From Bacteroidales bacterium (GTDB taxonomy: Bacteria > Bacteroidota > Bacteroidia > Bacteroidales > FEN-979), in contig JADHVQ010000019.1 in the NCBI GenBank assembly GCA_016783905.1, positions 1 to 32,515 on the forward strand: 32,515 nucleotides of DNA. The letters run 5' to 3'. Shown here in pieces: positions 8,104-16,828 of this stretch. The notes beneath the pieces were generated by a model. That model was not told the DNA's origin. It saw only the letters and a program-made list of their open reading frames with translations, and ran no database searches. Position 1 is the first letter of the stretch; each line of letters opens with the position of its first letter. The translations under genes were made by a program, and so were the position numbers.

Positions 8104-8763
8104 TTAATCCCGCCAAAGATACGGAAATAATAAATAGGCGAGGATGATCACGGCCAAATTGATGGTGAGGAGGATGACGAGAGGACCTGCGGTTCCGGGC
8201 CATTCAGGGCTGGTGAGGGCCAGCCTGGAGATCTTCATCAGGGTGAGCAGCAGAGGCAGGATGATGGGGAAGCTGAGGACCGCCATCAGGGAAAAGTTGT
8301 TGCTGGCACGCGAGGCGATGGCAGCCACCATGGTGAGGATGGAGGAGAGGCCGAAACTGCCCAGGATCAGGGCCAGGATAAACAACCCGGTATTGACCAC
8401 CTGGTTCCCCATCAGCAGCAGGAACATCCCAAAAGAGAGCAGGGAGAGGATCGCCATCAGCAGAAGGTTGTAAAGGATCTTGGAAAGTACCACCGCCTGC
8501 GGACTGGCAATCGTATAATAGTAGATATAGCGGGCAGGACTCTCCTGGACGAAGCTTTTGCTGATGCCATTCACCCCTACGAACAACAGAATGATCCAGA
8601 AGAGCGAGTTCCAGGTTTCGGTGGTGATTACCTCTTCAAAGGCAAGGTAGGTAACAAAAACGGTAGAAAGGAGATAAAGCAAAATGCCATTCAGAACGTA
8701 CTTCTGCTTTAACTCCAGTTTAATATCCTTGCCAATGAGGGCTTTGACCTCTTTTACTAACAT
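8104..8763 (-). CDS. ccmB: Heme exporter membrane subunit CcmB
   Basis: 219 residues from the ATG at 8763, with six hydrophobic segments (about 24-41, 50-67, 90-118, 125-150, 157-177, 191-212). The order KEVKALIGKDIKLELKQKY, then FVQESPARYIYYYTIASPQA, then SNNFSLMAVLSFPIILPLLL is characteristic of the CcmB family. CcmB pairs with the CcmA ATPase in the ABC complex that drives release of holo-CcmE. The frame extends 12 codons upstream to a TTG, but a TATTTTTG promoter box lies inside that extension, so the ATG is the better start. No ccmA is present in the window; in many Bacteroidota it lies elsewhere. This is the first gene of the ccmB-ccmC-ccmD-ccmE-ubiD run. Confidence 0.87.
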   Translation of the reverse strand: MLVKEVKALIGKDIKLELKQKYVLNGILLYLLSTVFVTYLAFEEVITTETWNSLFWIILLFVGVNGISKSFVQESPARYIYYYTIASPQAVVLSKILYNLLLMAILSLLSFGMFLLLMGNQVVNTGLFILALILGSFGLSSILTMVAAIASRASNNFSLMAVLSFPIILPLLLTLMKISRLALTSPEWPGTAGPLVILLTINLAVIILAYLLFPYLWRD

Positions 8764-8781
8764 ACTTCGTCTTTGCTTCGG

Positions 8782-8789
8782 CAAAAATA
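8782..8789 (-). promoter_or_regulatory. -7 promoter box of the ccm operon
   Basis: The minus strand reads TATTTTTG, a TAnnTTTG match, 18 bases before the ccmB ATG. It implies a short leader and decides in favour of the ATG start over the upstream TTG. Confidence 0.5.
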
Positions 8790-8809
8790 CAAAGAACAAA
8801 GTATATGTA

Positions 8810-10666
8810 CTACTCTACGATCATCTTCTTCGTCACCTTCCCGTTGTTGAAGGTTACCGTGTAGAAGTAGATTCCGGGAGTGAGCCCTTTTGTGTTGACG
8901 GTAAAATAGTAGTTTCCAGCAGTGCAGTTTCCTTTAGAAATGACCTCCACCTGCTGTCCCATCAGGTTAGTCACCTCCAGGCCCAGCGTCCCGGGCTGCG
9001 TCAGGTTCACACTAACAGTGGTGTAGCCGGCCGCCGGGTTCGGGAAGTTCTGGGATACGTGGAAGCTTTGTTTCTGCTCTTTTTCTGTTCCAACCGGGAA
9101 GAGAATATCCATCTTTGACGGCTTCATGAACCTGATGTTGTTATCTCCGATAGCCACCTGGCCCTGGGCCCCCTGTGCGCCGTTGAGAGATACGCCGGCG
9201 TAATCATCTTCCTGGAAAACCAGGTAGAGATAGTCGTCGGTGTTCCAGGAAACACTGGGGTAAACACATTCACTCCAATTATATTGAATGAAGTCGCTAG
9301 TGAGATCAATCAGGCTGGTGGTCCATGAAGCCCCGTAATCGCTGGATCCCCGTGCATAAATGTGACGCAGAAGATAGTCGTCGGGATCTGGATTCATCGT
9401 CACTCCCGACCACATCACAAACACGAAGTCATCATCATCAACGGTAATGGTGGGTTGGCTGGTCATGGAGTTATAATACCAGGCAATATGGGTCGGATCT
9501 ACATTATACACATTGGTATCGGTCACCCAGCCAATCAGGTTACCGCTGGCCAGCAGCTCGTCCCTGTCCAGGACTTCCGGAAGCTGAGGCATATCCTCAT
9601 TCCAGTATAAGACTCCGTCTGTCTGTGGAGCCCATTGTTTTACACCTGCATCGTTTGCGGCAGATATCATCATTCCGGTAGCCACATGTGCTTTCCCGTA
9701 TTTGTCGAGAGCCAGCGCAACCGTGCCATCAGGAGCGTAAAAGTCATCCACGGTTCCGGTGGTCGGAGTTGTATTCCACTGACTGGGCCAGGCAACAATT
9801 TTTTCCCAGTCCAGTCCATTATTATAGGATTTCATGATGGCCAGATCCATCCAGGGATCACAGAAGGCAAAAGCCAGCGTATCGCCTCTGGGTTGTGCCC
9901 AGCCATACATATCGGCAGTAAAGCCGAGGTAATCAGCGGAGGTCATCCCTGGGATTACCTCGTGCTGGATATCCCAGGTAACGCCACCATCCATGGAACG
10001 ATAATAGAGCAGGGCATAAGGTTCCAGTCCCTGATATGATGTATAGGTTGTGGCGATAACATGAACATACATATTATCCGGACCGTTGGTGACCACGCGT
10101 GGCCAGGATATGTCAACGGCTCCTGCCGGGCCGGGCAGGATGGCCTCAGTCCAGTCCCCTGTTCCTTTCGTAGCCCTTCTCATAATGAAAAGCCCGTCAA
10201 GCATATGGTGAGTAACCACAATTTCGCCGTTGGGCCCCCAGGGGGCATAGGATGGCCAGCCCGATTTGGAGGATTCAATTCGTGCCGAGGGTTGCGGCCC
10301 CCAGGCAGTGCCATCGTAAAAGTTGGTTCCTGTCCCCCGATCAGTAAAAGCATCGGTATGCGACATCATGGTGACTGCTCCAACGGTTCCATCCGTGAAA
10401 AGATGGATCCTGTTTTCACTGGAGGCATTGGATTGCAGATCGTACCGGGTGATCATCAATACGGGATCATCCAATACAGCCTTGGTGACGACAGTTGGAT
10501 TAACCGGCAACTGGCCGATTCCGTTCTCTCCCTTCTGGTTCAGAATGGGTTTCTCTACTTTGAATCGTTTCGCCTGTTCCCGCGCCCCCGATGAGAGCTG
10601 AGCCTGCAATCCGCCTGTCAGAAGCAGAAAGCTTAATAGAACAGATAAAAGTGTAATTTTTTTCAT
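8810..10666 (-). CDS. T9SS-sorted secreted protein with Asp-box-like motifs (paralogue 1)
   Basis: 618 residues. A signal peptide (MKKITLLSVLLSFLLLTGGLQAQ) precedes a large extracellular region. BNR/Asp-box-like motifs occur in YRSMDGGVTWD, KSYNNGLDWE and GSSDYGASWT, spaced as in a sialidase-like beta-propeller. Other blocks are TDRGTGTNFYDGTAWGPQPS, GWPSYAPWGPNGEIVVTHH and WNEDMPQLPE. The end is a T9SS type A sorting domain (QNFPNPAAGYTTVSVNLTQP, then GLTPGIYFYTVTF, then KKMIVE). The blocks DRGTG.N.YDG.AW.PQPSARIE, GWPSYAP.G.NGEIVV.H and WNEDMP.LPE recur in the next two genes, so the three are tandem duplicates. I see no sialidase catalytic residues (for example the RIP/FRIP Arg) that I can place, so an enzymatic role is not claimed; a binding or surface-structure role is equally possible. 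Confidence 0.8.
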   Translation of the reverse strand: MKKITLLSVLLSFLLLTGGLQAQLSSGAREQAKRFKVEKPILNQKGENGIGQLPVNPTVVTKAVLDDPVLMITRYDLQSNASSENRIHLFTDGTVGAVTMMSHTDAFTDRGTGTNFYDGTAWGPQPSARIESSKSGWPSYAPWGPNGEIVVTHHMLDGLFIMRRATKGTGDWTEAILPGPAGAVDISWPRVVTNGPDNMYVHVIATTYTSYQGLEPYALLYYRSMDGGVTWDIQHEVIPGMTSADYLGFTADMYGWAQPRGDTLAFAFCDPWMDLAIMKSYNNGLDWEKIVAWPSQWNTTPTTGTVDDFYAPDGTVALALDKYGKAHVATGMMISAANDAGVKQWAPQTDGVLYWNEDMPQLPEVLDRDELLASGNLIGWVTDTNVYNVDPTHIAWYYNSMTSQPTITVDDDDFVFVMWSGVTMNPDPDDYLLRHIYARGSSDYGASWTTSLIDLTSDFIQYNWSECVYPSVSWNTDDYLYLVFQEDDYAGVSLNGAQGAQGQVAIGDNNIRFMKPSKMDILFPVGTEKEQKQSFHVSQNFPNPAAGYTTVSVNLTQPGTLGLEVTNLMGQQVEVISKGNCTAGNYYFTVNTKGLTPGIYFYTVTFNNGKVTKKMIVE

Positions 10667-10685
10667 GGTTTTTAGTTTAATTATA

Positions 10686-10693
10686 CAAACTTA
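10686..10693 (-). promoter_or_regulatory. -7 promoter box of T9SS paralogue 1
   Basis: The minus strand reads TAAGTTTG, a TAnnTTTG match, 19 bases before the start codon. It suggests this copy is transcribed separately although only 39 bases separate it from the neighbouring paralogue. Confidence 0.45.
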
Positions 10694-10705
10694 GTGTATC
10701 TGCGA

Positions 10706-12559
10706 TTATTCCACGATCATTTTCTTTGTTATCGAATGACCGTTTACCTGTACTGTATAGAAATAGATGCCCGGTTTGAAATACGATACATCTATGATGA
10801 ACTCATTTGGACCTGGGCCGGTTCTCCCTTTGCTGGTTTCCAGGATCTTTTGTCCTGTTAAGGAGCAAATCTCGAGTGCCAGATTTCCGGGCTGTGACAT
10901 GTAAACGTTTATTGTAGTTGTTTCGCGGGCCGGATTGGGATAATTCTGCGAAACCCGGAGGTTGTCATTTGTCGCTTCATCAACACCAATCGGATAGAAT
11001 AGGGCTTTGTCTCTCGTCAGTACAGTCTGGTTGTTTTGTGTGATGGACACCTGTCCCTGGAATCCCTGGGAGCCGTAAAACTCCAGTCCGGCCTCCTCAT
11101 CATCCTGCATAATGAGGAACAGGTCTGTGGAACTCATTTTGGCAACATAGGGGAAGACACACTCACTCCAGGTATAGAGAAAATCATCGGTCAGCCCAAT
11201 GATCTCCTGCCAGGTTACACCACCGTCGAAAGAGGCCGTACCATACAGGTGTCGCAGCATGTAGTTGTAAATATCGGGCAGGGTGGTTACCTGGTCCCAG
11301 ATACAAAAGATATCACCGGCATCATCAATGATTAAATTCGGATGGCTGGTCATTGAGTTAAAATAATAGGCAAGCGAATCTGCTGGTTTTTCCCATACCA
11401 GGGGATCGGTCACCCAGCCAATAAGGTTTCCGTTTGCATAAAGGGAATCCCAGTTCATCATTTCGGGCAATGCCGGCATGTCCTCATTCCAGTATACTAC
11501 CCCATCCGTAAATGGATACCAGTACTTAAGACCGGCCTCATCTCCGCTGGCACGCTGTAATCCAAATACTACGTATGCATTTCCGGAGTTATCCAGGGCA
11601 ACCGAACAGGTTCCATCCGGACAGAAAAAGGCCCCTGTGGTATCTCCTCCGGCCCACATAGGAAAGGGGCAGGGCCAAATCATTATTTTCGTCCATATAT
11701 CGCCGTTATCGGTCGATTTCATGATGAATTGATCTAACCAATTATCACCGGTGGTAAAACATAGTGTGTCCCCAAGAGGTTCAGCCCAGGAATAAGAATC
11801 AGCGGCAAAGCCCAGATATTCGGCAGAGGTCATTCCGTCAAGCAGCTGCCAGCCATCCCAGTTTGTTCCGCCATCCAGGGAACGGTTATAAACGAGAGCG
11901 CCGTCCAGGTCGTTCCACACCACCCCTCCGTTACCGGTAGGTGCTGTCATACAGATGATGTGGATGTTCATGTGATCGGGGCCGTTGGTAATCATCCTTG
12001 GCCATAACATCCCGCTGGCGCCTGCTGGTGGATATAGCTCAGTTTGTGTCCAGGATCCGGTACCTTTCGTCTCCCGGGTGCTGATGATCAGAGGCGTTGT
12101 CCCACTCTGGTGCGCCACAACAATCTCACCGTTGGCACCATAGGGGGCATAGGAGGGCCAGCCGGTCCTGACAGTTTCAATCCGGGCTGAGGGTTGCGGG
12201 TCCCAGGCAGAGCCGTCATAATGGTTGTACCCGGTTCCTCTGTCGGTAAAGGTATTCTGGTGCGCCATGGTGGCTATGGCTCCCATGTTTCCGTCACCGG
12301 GATAGTAGTAGAGCCGGTTCTCCACCGATGAGTTCGTTTGGAGATCATATACAGATATCATGGTAACGGCATCATCCAGGGTAGCTTTGGGGGAGACCGT
12401 TGCATTGGGATTTTGCTGACCGATCAGGGTGCCATCGCCCTGCACCATGGTCTGAGCTGATTTTACACCCCAGTTCGGGCTGTTCAGGTGGCTTTTCACC
12501 TGGGCAACCATACTGAATGTCAGGAAAGTTGCCGTTACAAAACATAGAACTCTTTTCAT
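10706..12559 (-). CDS. T9SS-sorted secreted protein with Asp-box-like motifs (paralogue 2)
   Basis: 617 residues with a signal peptide ending at SMVAQ. It parallels its neighbours throughout: TDRGTGYNHYDGSAWDPQPS, TGWPSYAPYGANGEIVVAHQ, YNRSLDGGTNWDGW, GMTSAEYLGFAADSYSWAEP, MKSTDNGDIWTK, WNEDMPALPE, YNYMLRHLYGTASFDGGVTW. The Asp-box pattern (S-x-D-x-G-x-x-W) is seen three times, consistent with a propeller. The C-terminal sorting domain is QNYPNPARETTTINVYMSQP, then FKPGIYFYTVQVN, ending KKMIVE like both neighbours. It is closer to the 12714-14579 copy (shared NRSLDGG, MKSTDNGD, PTGNGG.VWND.DGAL) than to the 8810-10666 copy. The function is unknown; surface display or release through T9SS is the supported part. 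Confidence 0.8.
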   Translation of the reverse strand: MKRVLCFVTATFLTFSMVAQVKSHLNSPNWGVKSAQTMVQGDGTLIGQQNPNATVSPKATLDDAVTMISVYDLQTNSSVENRLYYYPGDGNMGAIATMAHQNTFTDRGTGYNHYDGSAWDPQPSARIETVRTGWPSYAPYGANGEIVVAHQSGTTPLIISTRETKGTGSWTQTELYPPAGASGMLWPRMITNGPDHMNIHIICMTAPTGNGGVVWNDLDGALVYNRSLDGGTNWDGWQLLDGMTSAEYLGFAADSYSWAEPLGDTLCFTTGDNWLDQFIMKSTDNGDIWTKIMIWPCPFPMWAGGDTTGAFFCPDGTCSVALDNSGNAYVVFGLQRASGDEAGLKYWYPFTDGVVYWNEDMPALPEMMNWDSLYANGNLIGWVTDPLVWEKPADSLAYYFNSMTSHPNLIIDDAGDIFCIWDQVTTLPDIYNYMLRHLYGTASFDGGVTWQEIIGLTDDFLYTWSECVFPYVAKMSSTDLFLIMQDDEEAGLEFYGSQGFQGQVSITQNNQTVLTRDKALFYPIGVDEATNDNLRVSQNYPNPARETTTINVYMSQPGNLALEICSLTGQKILETSKGRTGPGPNEFIIDVSYFKPGIYFYTVQVNGHSITKKMIVE

Positions 12560-12636
12560 GTGTCTAATTTTTCGATAAAAATAGAAAAAAAAGCTTCTTA
12601 TTCAAAATCAATCAATAAATGAAATAAAGATCATAG

Positions 12637-12670
12637 AAAAAGAGACTGCCTGTATAACCAGACAGTCTCT
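12637..12670 (-). terminator. Rho-independent terminator after T9SS paralogue 3
   Basis: A 12-base stem with one mismatch (12641-12652 pairing with 12659-12670, outer arms AGAGACTG/CAGTCTCT) has a 6-base loop. On the minus strand it is followed by a run of five T. It lies 44 bases downstream of the 12714 stop. Confidence 0.75.
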
Positions 12671-12713
12671 TCATAAAATGGTCCCGGATGACCAGGAAAT
12701 GTTGATTCCCGGA

Positions 12714-14579
12714 TTATTCCACAATCATTCTTTTGGTGATGGATTGGTTATCCACAGTTACAGTATAAAAGTAGATCCCGGCAGGAAGACCGGAACCGTC
12801 GATGCTGAACTGATGGCTGCCAGCATGAACAGCTCCCTTATTGAGGTTCATCACCTGCTGTCCAATCACATTGTGGAGGGTCATGGAGAGGTTACCCGGT
12901 TGTGTGAGTCTGACATGGATCACCGAGCGTCCGGTTACCGGATTGGGAGAGTTTTGTGCTACTGTAAAGGTTTCCGCCGGTTTATCATTGACTCCCACAC
13001 CCCACTGAATAATATCAGCCTTGGCAATCTCCATACAGGTGATGTTGTTGTTAGTGATCTCCATCTGTCCCTGGTAACCTGAATTACTGCTTTGAAGATA
13101 ATTCCCGGCCAGATCATCATCCTGGTCGATCAAATAGATCATATCAGTCGTTTGGTTTGCTACTGATGTAAAAACAAACTCTGTCCACTGTTGAATAACG
13201 TCGCCGGTAACATCAACAATGGTATCCCGCCAGGTGGCTCCACCATCCACCGATGCCCGGGCATAGATATGACGAAAGAAGAAGCCGTAGGGGTCTTCAT
13301 TTTCAGTCATACTCGACCAAAAGGCAAATACCTGGTCATAATCATCCACAACCAGGGCCGGCATGCTGCTCATTGAATTGTAATAAAAAGCATAATGAGA
13401 GATATCCTCATTGAATATACTTGTATCCTGCACCCAGCCAATGTAGTTTCCATGGGCGTCTAGGGTATCAGGATTCAGATCCTGGGGAAGTTCAGGCATA
13501 TCTTCATTCCAGTAGATCAGGCCATCCATGTTGATGGTCCAGTAGGTAGCTCCGCCTATGTCTCCAAATGAATATTGCAAACCAAACAGGACATGAACTT
13601 TGCCATCCGGTCCGATAGCTGCAGCAGAGCAACCATCAGAACTATAAAAGTGTCCGTCTGTTGAATCCACACCGGTCCAAAGATCATAGGGACAATCCCA
13701 GATGATTGTTTTGGTCCAGGTATCCCCATTGTCTGTCGATTTCATGATAAACTGGTCGTTGAAGCTATCGCCAACAACAAAGGCAAGGGTTTCGCCCCTG
13801 GGTCGTGCCCATGCATAGGCATCACCGCCAAATTTAAGATATTCGGCTGAAGTCATACCGTCCATCTGCACCCATCCATCCCAGGTGTCACCCCCATCCA
13901 GGGAGCGGTTGTAAATGAGGGCTCCGTCCATGTCATTCCACACAGTACCACCATTGCCCGTAGGGGATGTCAGTGCAAAGATATGTACATTCATGTGGTC
14001 AGTACCATTGGTCACCATGCGGCACCAGAGCAGCCCGGCGGCATCAACGGGTCCAAACAGTTCCGTTTGGGTCCAGTCACCAGTACCACGGGTGTCTCTT
14101 CTGTTAATGTACAATGGTGTTGTGGCGGATGAGTGTGCTACAACAATTTCACCATTGGGTCCGAGAGGAGCGTAAGCAGGCCAACCCGTTCTGTTGGCCT
14201 CAATCCCGGCGGTAGGTTGAGGGCCCCAGGCTGTACCGTCATAGTAATTGTAACCGGTTCCTCTTGTAGTATAGGTATTGTCATGTGAGAAGGTCGCTAC
14301 ACCAGCCATTGCCCCGTCATCATACCGGTAAAAACGTTGTTGCATGGCGGCGTTTGTTTGCAGGTCATACAAAGTCATCATGATGGCCACATCTTCCAGT
14401 GTGGCATCGGAAGCAACCGTTGTGTTGGGTGTTTGTAATCCCACTACCTGACCGTCAATCTGAGCGGCAGGTTTCAGGGATTGCACATCGTTTTTAGGAT
14501 GATTCAGAAATGGCTTAATCTGAGCCATGGCTGAAAAAGCAAAGCCTGCAACGATGAATAAAAGTAGAATTCTTTTCAT
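12714..14579 (-). CDS. T9SS-sorted secreted protein with Asp-box-like motifs (paralogue 3)
   Basis: 621 residues from the ATG at 14579, where a proper signal peptide begins (MKRILLLFIVAGFAFSAMAQ). The open frame extends 15 codons further upstream, but that part is not signal-like and comes close to the promoter box, so it is excluded. The layout matches its two tandem relatives: TTRGTGYNYYDGTAWGPQPT, TGWPAYAPLGPNGEIVVAHS, YNRSLDGGDTWDGW, MKSTDNGDTWTK, YWNEDMPELPQ, RASVDGGATWRD, then a T9SS type A sorting domain (QNSPNPVTGRSVIHVRLTQP, LPAGIYFYTV, KRMIVE). Three Asp-box motifs are seen. It has its own promoter box upstream and a strong terminator downstream, so it is likely monocistronic. Function unknown. 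Confidence 0.8.
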   Translation of the reverse strand: MKRILLLFIVAGFAFSAMAQIKPFLNHPKNDVQSLKPAAQIDGQVVGLQTPNTTVASDATLEDVAIMMTLYDLQTNAAMQQRFYRYDDGAMAGVATFSHDNTYTTRGTGYNYYDGTAWGPQPTAGIEANRTGWPAYAPLGPNGEIVVAHSSATTPLYINRRDTRGTGDWTQTELFGPVDAAGLLWCRMVTNGTDHMNVHIFALTSPTGNGGTVWNDMDGALIYNRSLDGGDTWDGWVQMDGMTSAEYLKFGGDAYAWARPRGETLAFVVGDSFNDQFIMKSTDNGDTWTKTIIWDCPYDLWTGVDSTDGHFYSSDGCSAAAIGPDGKVHVLFGLQYSFGDIGGATYWTINMDGLIYWNEDMPELPQDLNPDTLDAHGNYIGWVQDTSIFNEDISHYAFYYNSMSSMPALVVDDYDQVFAFWSSMTENEDPYGFFFRHIYARASVDGGATWRDTIVDVTGDVIQQWTEFVFTSVANQTTDMIYLIDQDDDLAGNYLQSSNSGYQGQMEITNNNITCMEIAKADIIQWGVGVNDKPAETFTVAQNSPNPVTGRSVIHVRLTQPGNLSMTLHNVIGQQVMNLNKGAVHAGSHQFSIDGSGLPAGIYFYTVTVDNQSITKRMIVE

Positions 14580-14621
14580 GGGTGTTGGTTTTAAAGGGTG
14601 AAACATTAATGAATCCGGGTA

Positions 14622-14629
14622 CAAATATA
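14622..14629 (-). promoter_or_regulatory. -7 promoter box of T9SS paralogue 3
   Basis: The minus strand reads TATATTTG, matching TAnnTTTG, 42 bases before the chosen ATG at 14579. Its position supports the shorter start, since a frame starting at 14624 would overlap it. Confidence 0.45.
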
Positions 14630-14650
14630 TAAAAAAATGAGAAAACAGGT

Positions 14651-14680
14651 AAAAAAAGAGCCCGGAAGTTTTCCGGGCTC
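14651..14680 (-). terminator. Rho-independent terminator after the fourth T9SS-sorted gene
   Basis: A perfect 10-base GC-rich stem (GAGCCCGGAA at 14658-14667 with TTCCGGGCTC at 14671-14680) and a 3-base loop are followed on the minus strand by seven T. It ends transcription of the 14705-16717 gene and isolates it from paralogue 3. Confidence 0.88.
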
Positions 14681-14704
14681 TTCATTCAAATTATGGAAGT
14701 TCTA

Positions 14705-16717
14705 TTATTCAACCACCACTTTTCGGGTATATTTCTCGCCGTTTATTTGCAGGGTGGCAAAATAGACACCGGGATTCACATGGCTGGCATCGAATGTGAA
14801 TTCCTGGATTCCGGCAGTTACATATCCTTCGTCAAGGGTCATCACGGTTTGTCCGAGCATGTTGGTCAGGCTGATCTCAACATTTCCGTTCCGGATCATG
14901 TTCACTTTCATCACGGCGATGTCGGTCACCGGATTCGGATAGAGAGAGATCTCCAGTTCAGCTTTCCTGTTGTCCACAGCAATCGGGAATGGCACGGAGC
15001 AATCCGGACGGTCAATGGTATAGTCTCCGGGAGCGTAACTGAAATCAGGGATATACTTGAAAGTAACCATTGCAGCAGGATCGTTAGGATCAGAGAGCAA
15101 TTCGGTGACGATGGGAATGAATTCGAACTCATCCACGGTGAAGGTGTAATAAGATGTCGCTTCAAAATAGGCCTGTGATGTAACATCCGACAGGAACGTC
15201 ACATTGTTCGGCTGGTCGTCACCGTTCACACTGGTAATCATATTTGTAACCAGGTCGAATCCACGGGCAAACACATCCGGGTTGATGTTATCGGCCCCAC
15301 CATCCTGGGTATCGAGCCAGGTGAAAAAGACTTTGTCGCCGGCATAGTTGACAGCGGCATTCACACGGTTGTCTTCGGTAAGGTCTCCGAACGTACCGCG
15401 GAAAGTCCAGGGATGTCCCAGAAGCACAGCGCACCAGGTTGCTCCTCTGTCGGGAGAATAGATGTCAAACACGGCTAAGATGCTGTCAAGTCCCGTGCTG
15501 ATGGCATATCCGTCGGCAGCGATGCCAACTACTACGCCGAGGTGTGGGTTCCCCCAGGCATCCACAACCAGGTCGCAGTCAAAGGCAGTGGTGTAGGGGA
15601 TCTCATCACGGGTTGGGAGAGGAGGATTGTAGAGTTGCGCAATGCGATAGTCGCTCAGGAAGTTTTTAATGGGATCGAGCCCATCTGTTCCATCAAGTTG
15701 TACACTGATCGGATCATTCCAGTTCATCCCGTAGTCGTTGGAGTAGAACATCACCGGGAAGAACCGGTCCTGAATACCACCTACCGGAGGCAGATCACCT
15801 GTGTTGGCCAGGGAGGCGATCCAAACATGCTGTCCGTTTGGAGAAGCAGCCACACGCTCATTGGCAGGGCGCTGGTTGTCCAGGGTCGGATGCTCAATCA
15901 GGCTCATGGTGTATTCATAATCCATGTCAGTTGTATTCCATACACCGGTGTTGAGGATGATGTTGCCCTGATATACCAAACCACTTACCCAGTCCTGGTC
16001 GAGGTCGGTAACCAGGATCTTGCCGTCACCCAGCAGCATCATCCCATCGGGGATGTAGGTATAGGGCGGAGGATCGTACCAGTAAAGATGCTTGGTTGTG
16101 TCGGCAAGATCGCTTAACTTGCCCCGTCCCCAGCTGAGACCACCCCAGGTGGTAGCGGTACTGGAGAGGTTCGGTGCGAAAAATACGCAGTAGGATTCAT
16201 CCACACCGTCGGCCGTGGGATCATAGATCACAGCCTGCGGGTAACGGGCGGCATCCAGGTAATAGTCTCCCCCGGCATTGAGGGTGGCGTTATACACCTC
16301 GTTATTGACCGTCCAGTCACCGGCAGTCATCCCTTTGTTCACACCCAGATCATAGGCGAGGTATCCGGAAAGACTGGGAGGGGTGGTACCGGGTCCCATC
16401 CGGTGGAAATTGGTCACAGCGCCCAGTATCGGGTCTGCCCAAACCAGGGTTTTCTGACCTCCGGCATAGCCGTAACCGTAAGCATTGGCTGCGGTACCGA
16501 TGGTGATCACACTTACTACATCCACGCCGTCACCGTTGACCATAACCGGCCCCGGAGTAACCGTTGGAGCATTGGCGCTGACAGGCTCCACACCAACTGC
16601 CTCAACCGAAACTTTGTAGAGCGGTTTTACTGAATTTTTCAGCTGAAAAGTTTGAGCTGATACAGCGAGGCCGAGAATGAGAGCCACGCTGAAGAGTAGA
16701 ATTTTCTTCATTTTCAA
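14705..16717 (-). CDS. T9SS-sorted secreted protein, divergent fourth member
   Basis: 670 residues; a signal peptide (KKILLFSVALILGLAVSAQ) starts at Met1 or Met3. The extracellular region has propeller-like motifs, FYSNDYGMNWNDP and IYSPDRGATWCAV, and a segment RVAASPNGQHVWIASLAN. The C-terminal T9SS type A domain reads SLYPNPVTDIAVMKVNMIRN, then EISLTNMLGQTVMTLDEGYV, then VNPGVYFATLQIN, ending RKVVVE. It belongs to the same general class as the three genes beside it but shares little beyond the sorting domain and Asp-box-like motifs, so it is either an old duplicate or an independent arrival. A well-formed promoter (TTG, 20-base spacer, TATTTTTG) and a strong terminator make it a single-gene unit. 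Function unknown. Confidence 0.78.
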   Translation of the reverse strand: MKMKKILLFSVALILGLAVSAQTFQLKNSVKPLYKVSVEAVGVEPVSANAPTVTPGPVMVNGDGVDVVSVITIGTAANAYGYGYAGGQKTLVWADPILGAVTNFHRMGPGTTPPSLSGYLAYDLGVNKGMTAGDWTVNNEVYNATLNAGGDYYLDAARYPQAVIYDPTADGVDESYCVFFAPNLSSTATTWGGLSWGRGKLSDLADTTKHLYWYDPPPYTYIPDGMMLLGDGKILVTDLDQDWVSGLVYQGNIILNTGVWNTTDMDYEYTMSLIEHPTLDNQRPANERVAASPNGQHVWIASLANTGDLPPVGGIQDRFFPVMFYSNDYGMNWNDPISVQLDGTDGLDPIKNFLSDYRIAQLYNPPLPTRDEIPYTTAFDCDLVVDAWGNPHLGVVVGIAADGYAISTGLDSILAVFDIYSPDRGATWCAVLLGHPWTFRGTFGDLTEDNRVNAAVNYAGDKVFFTWLDTQDGGADNINPDVFARGFDLVTNMITSVNGDDQPNNVTFLSDVTSQAYFEATSYYTFTVDEFEFIPIVTELLSDPNDPAAMVTFKYIPDFSYAPGDYTIDRPDCSVPFPIAVDNRKAELEISLYPNPVTDIAVMKVNMIRNGNVEISLTNMLGQTVMTLDEGYVTAGIQEFTFDASHVNPGVYFATLQINGEKYTRKVVVE

Positions 16718-16773
16718 AGATTTTGGTTAAACAATTATTAGATTATCGAATTCAATCCAACGTTACTAAAAAA

Positions 16774-16804
16774 CAAAAATAGAGCAATAAATTCGTTTTT
16801 GCAA
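16774..16804 (-). promoter_or_regulatory. Bacteroidota-type promoter of the fourth T9SS-sorted gene
   Basis: On the minus strand TTG (16804-16802), a 20-base spacer and TATTTTTG (16781-16774) match the -33/-7 layout. It is the best-spaced promoter in the window, leaving a leader of about 50 bases. Confidence 0.6.
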
Positions 16805-16828
16805 TATTTTACGCAAAAAATCGACGTC

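Noticed and set aside
8764-8799. Upstream TTG start for ccmB
   Set aside because: The added segment contains the TATTTTTG promoter box and lacks similarity to CcmB, which begins well at the ATG.
8810-16717. Calling the Asp-box proteins sialidases
   Set aside because: Asp boxes occur in many propellers and I could not place the sialidase arginine triad or nucleophile tyrosine, so only the fold flavour is claimed.
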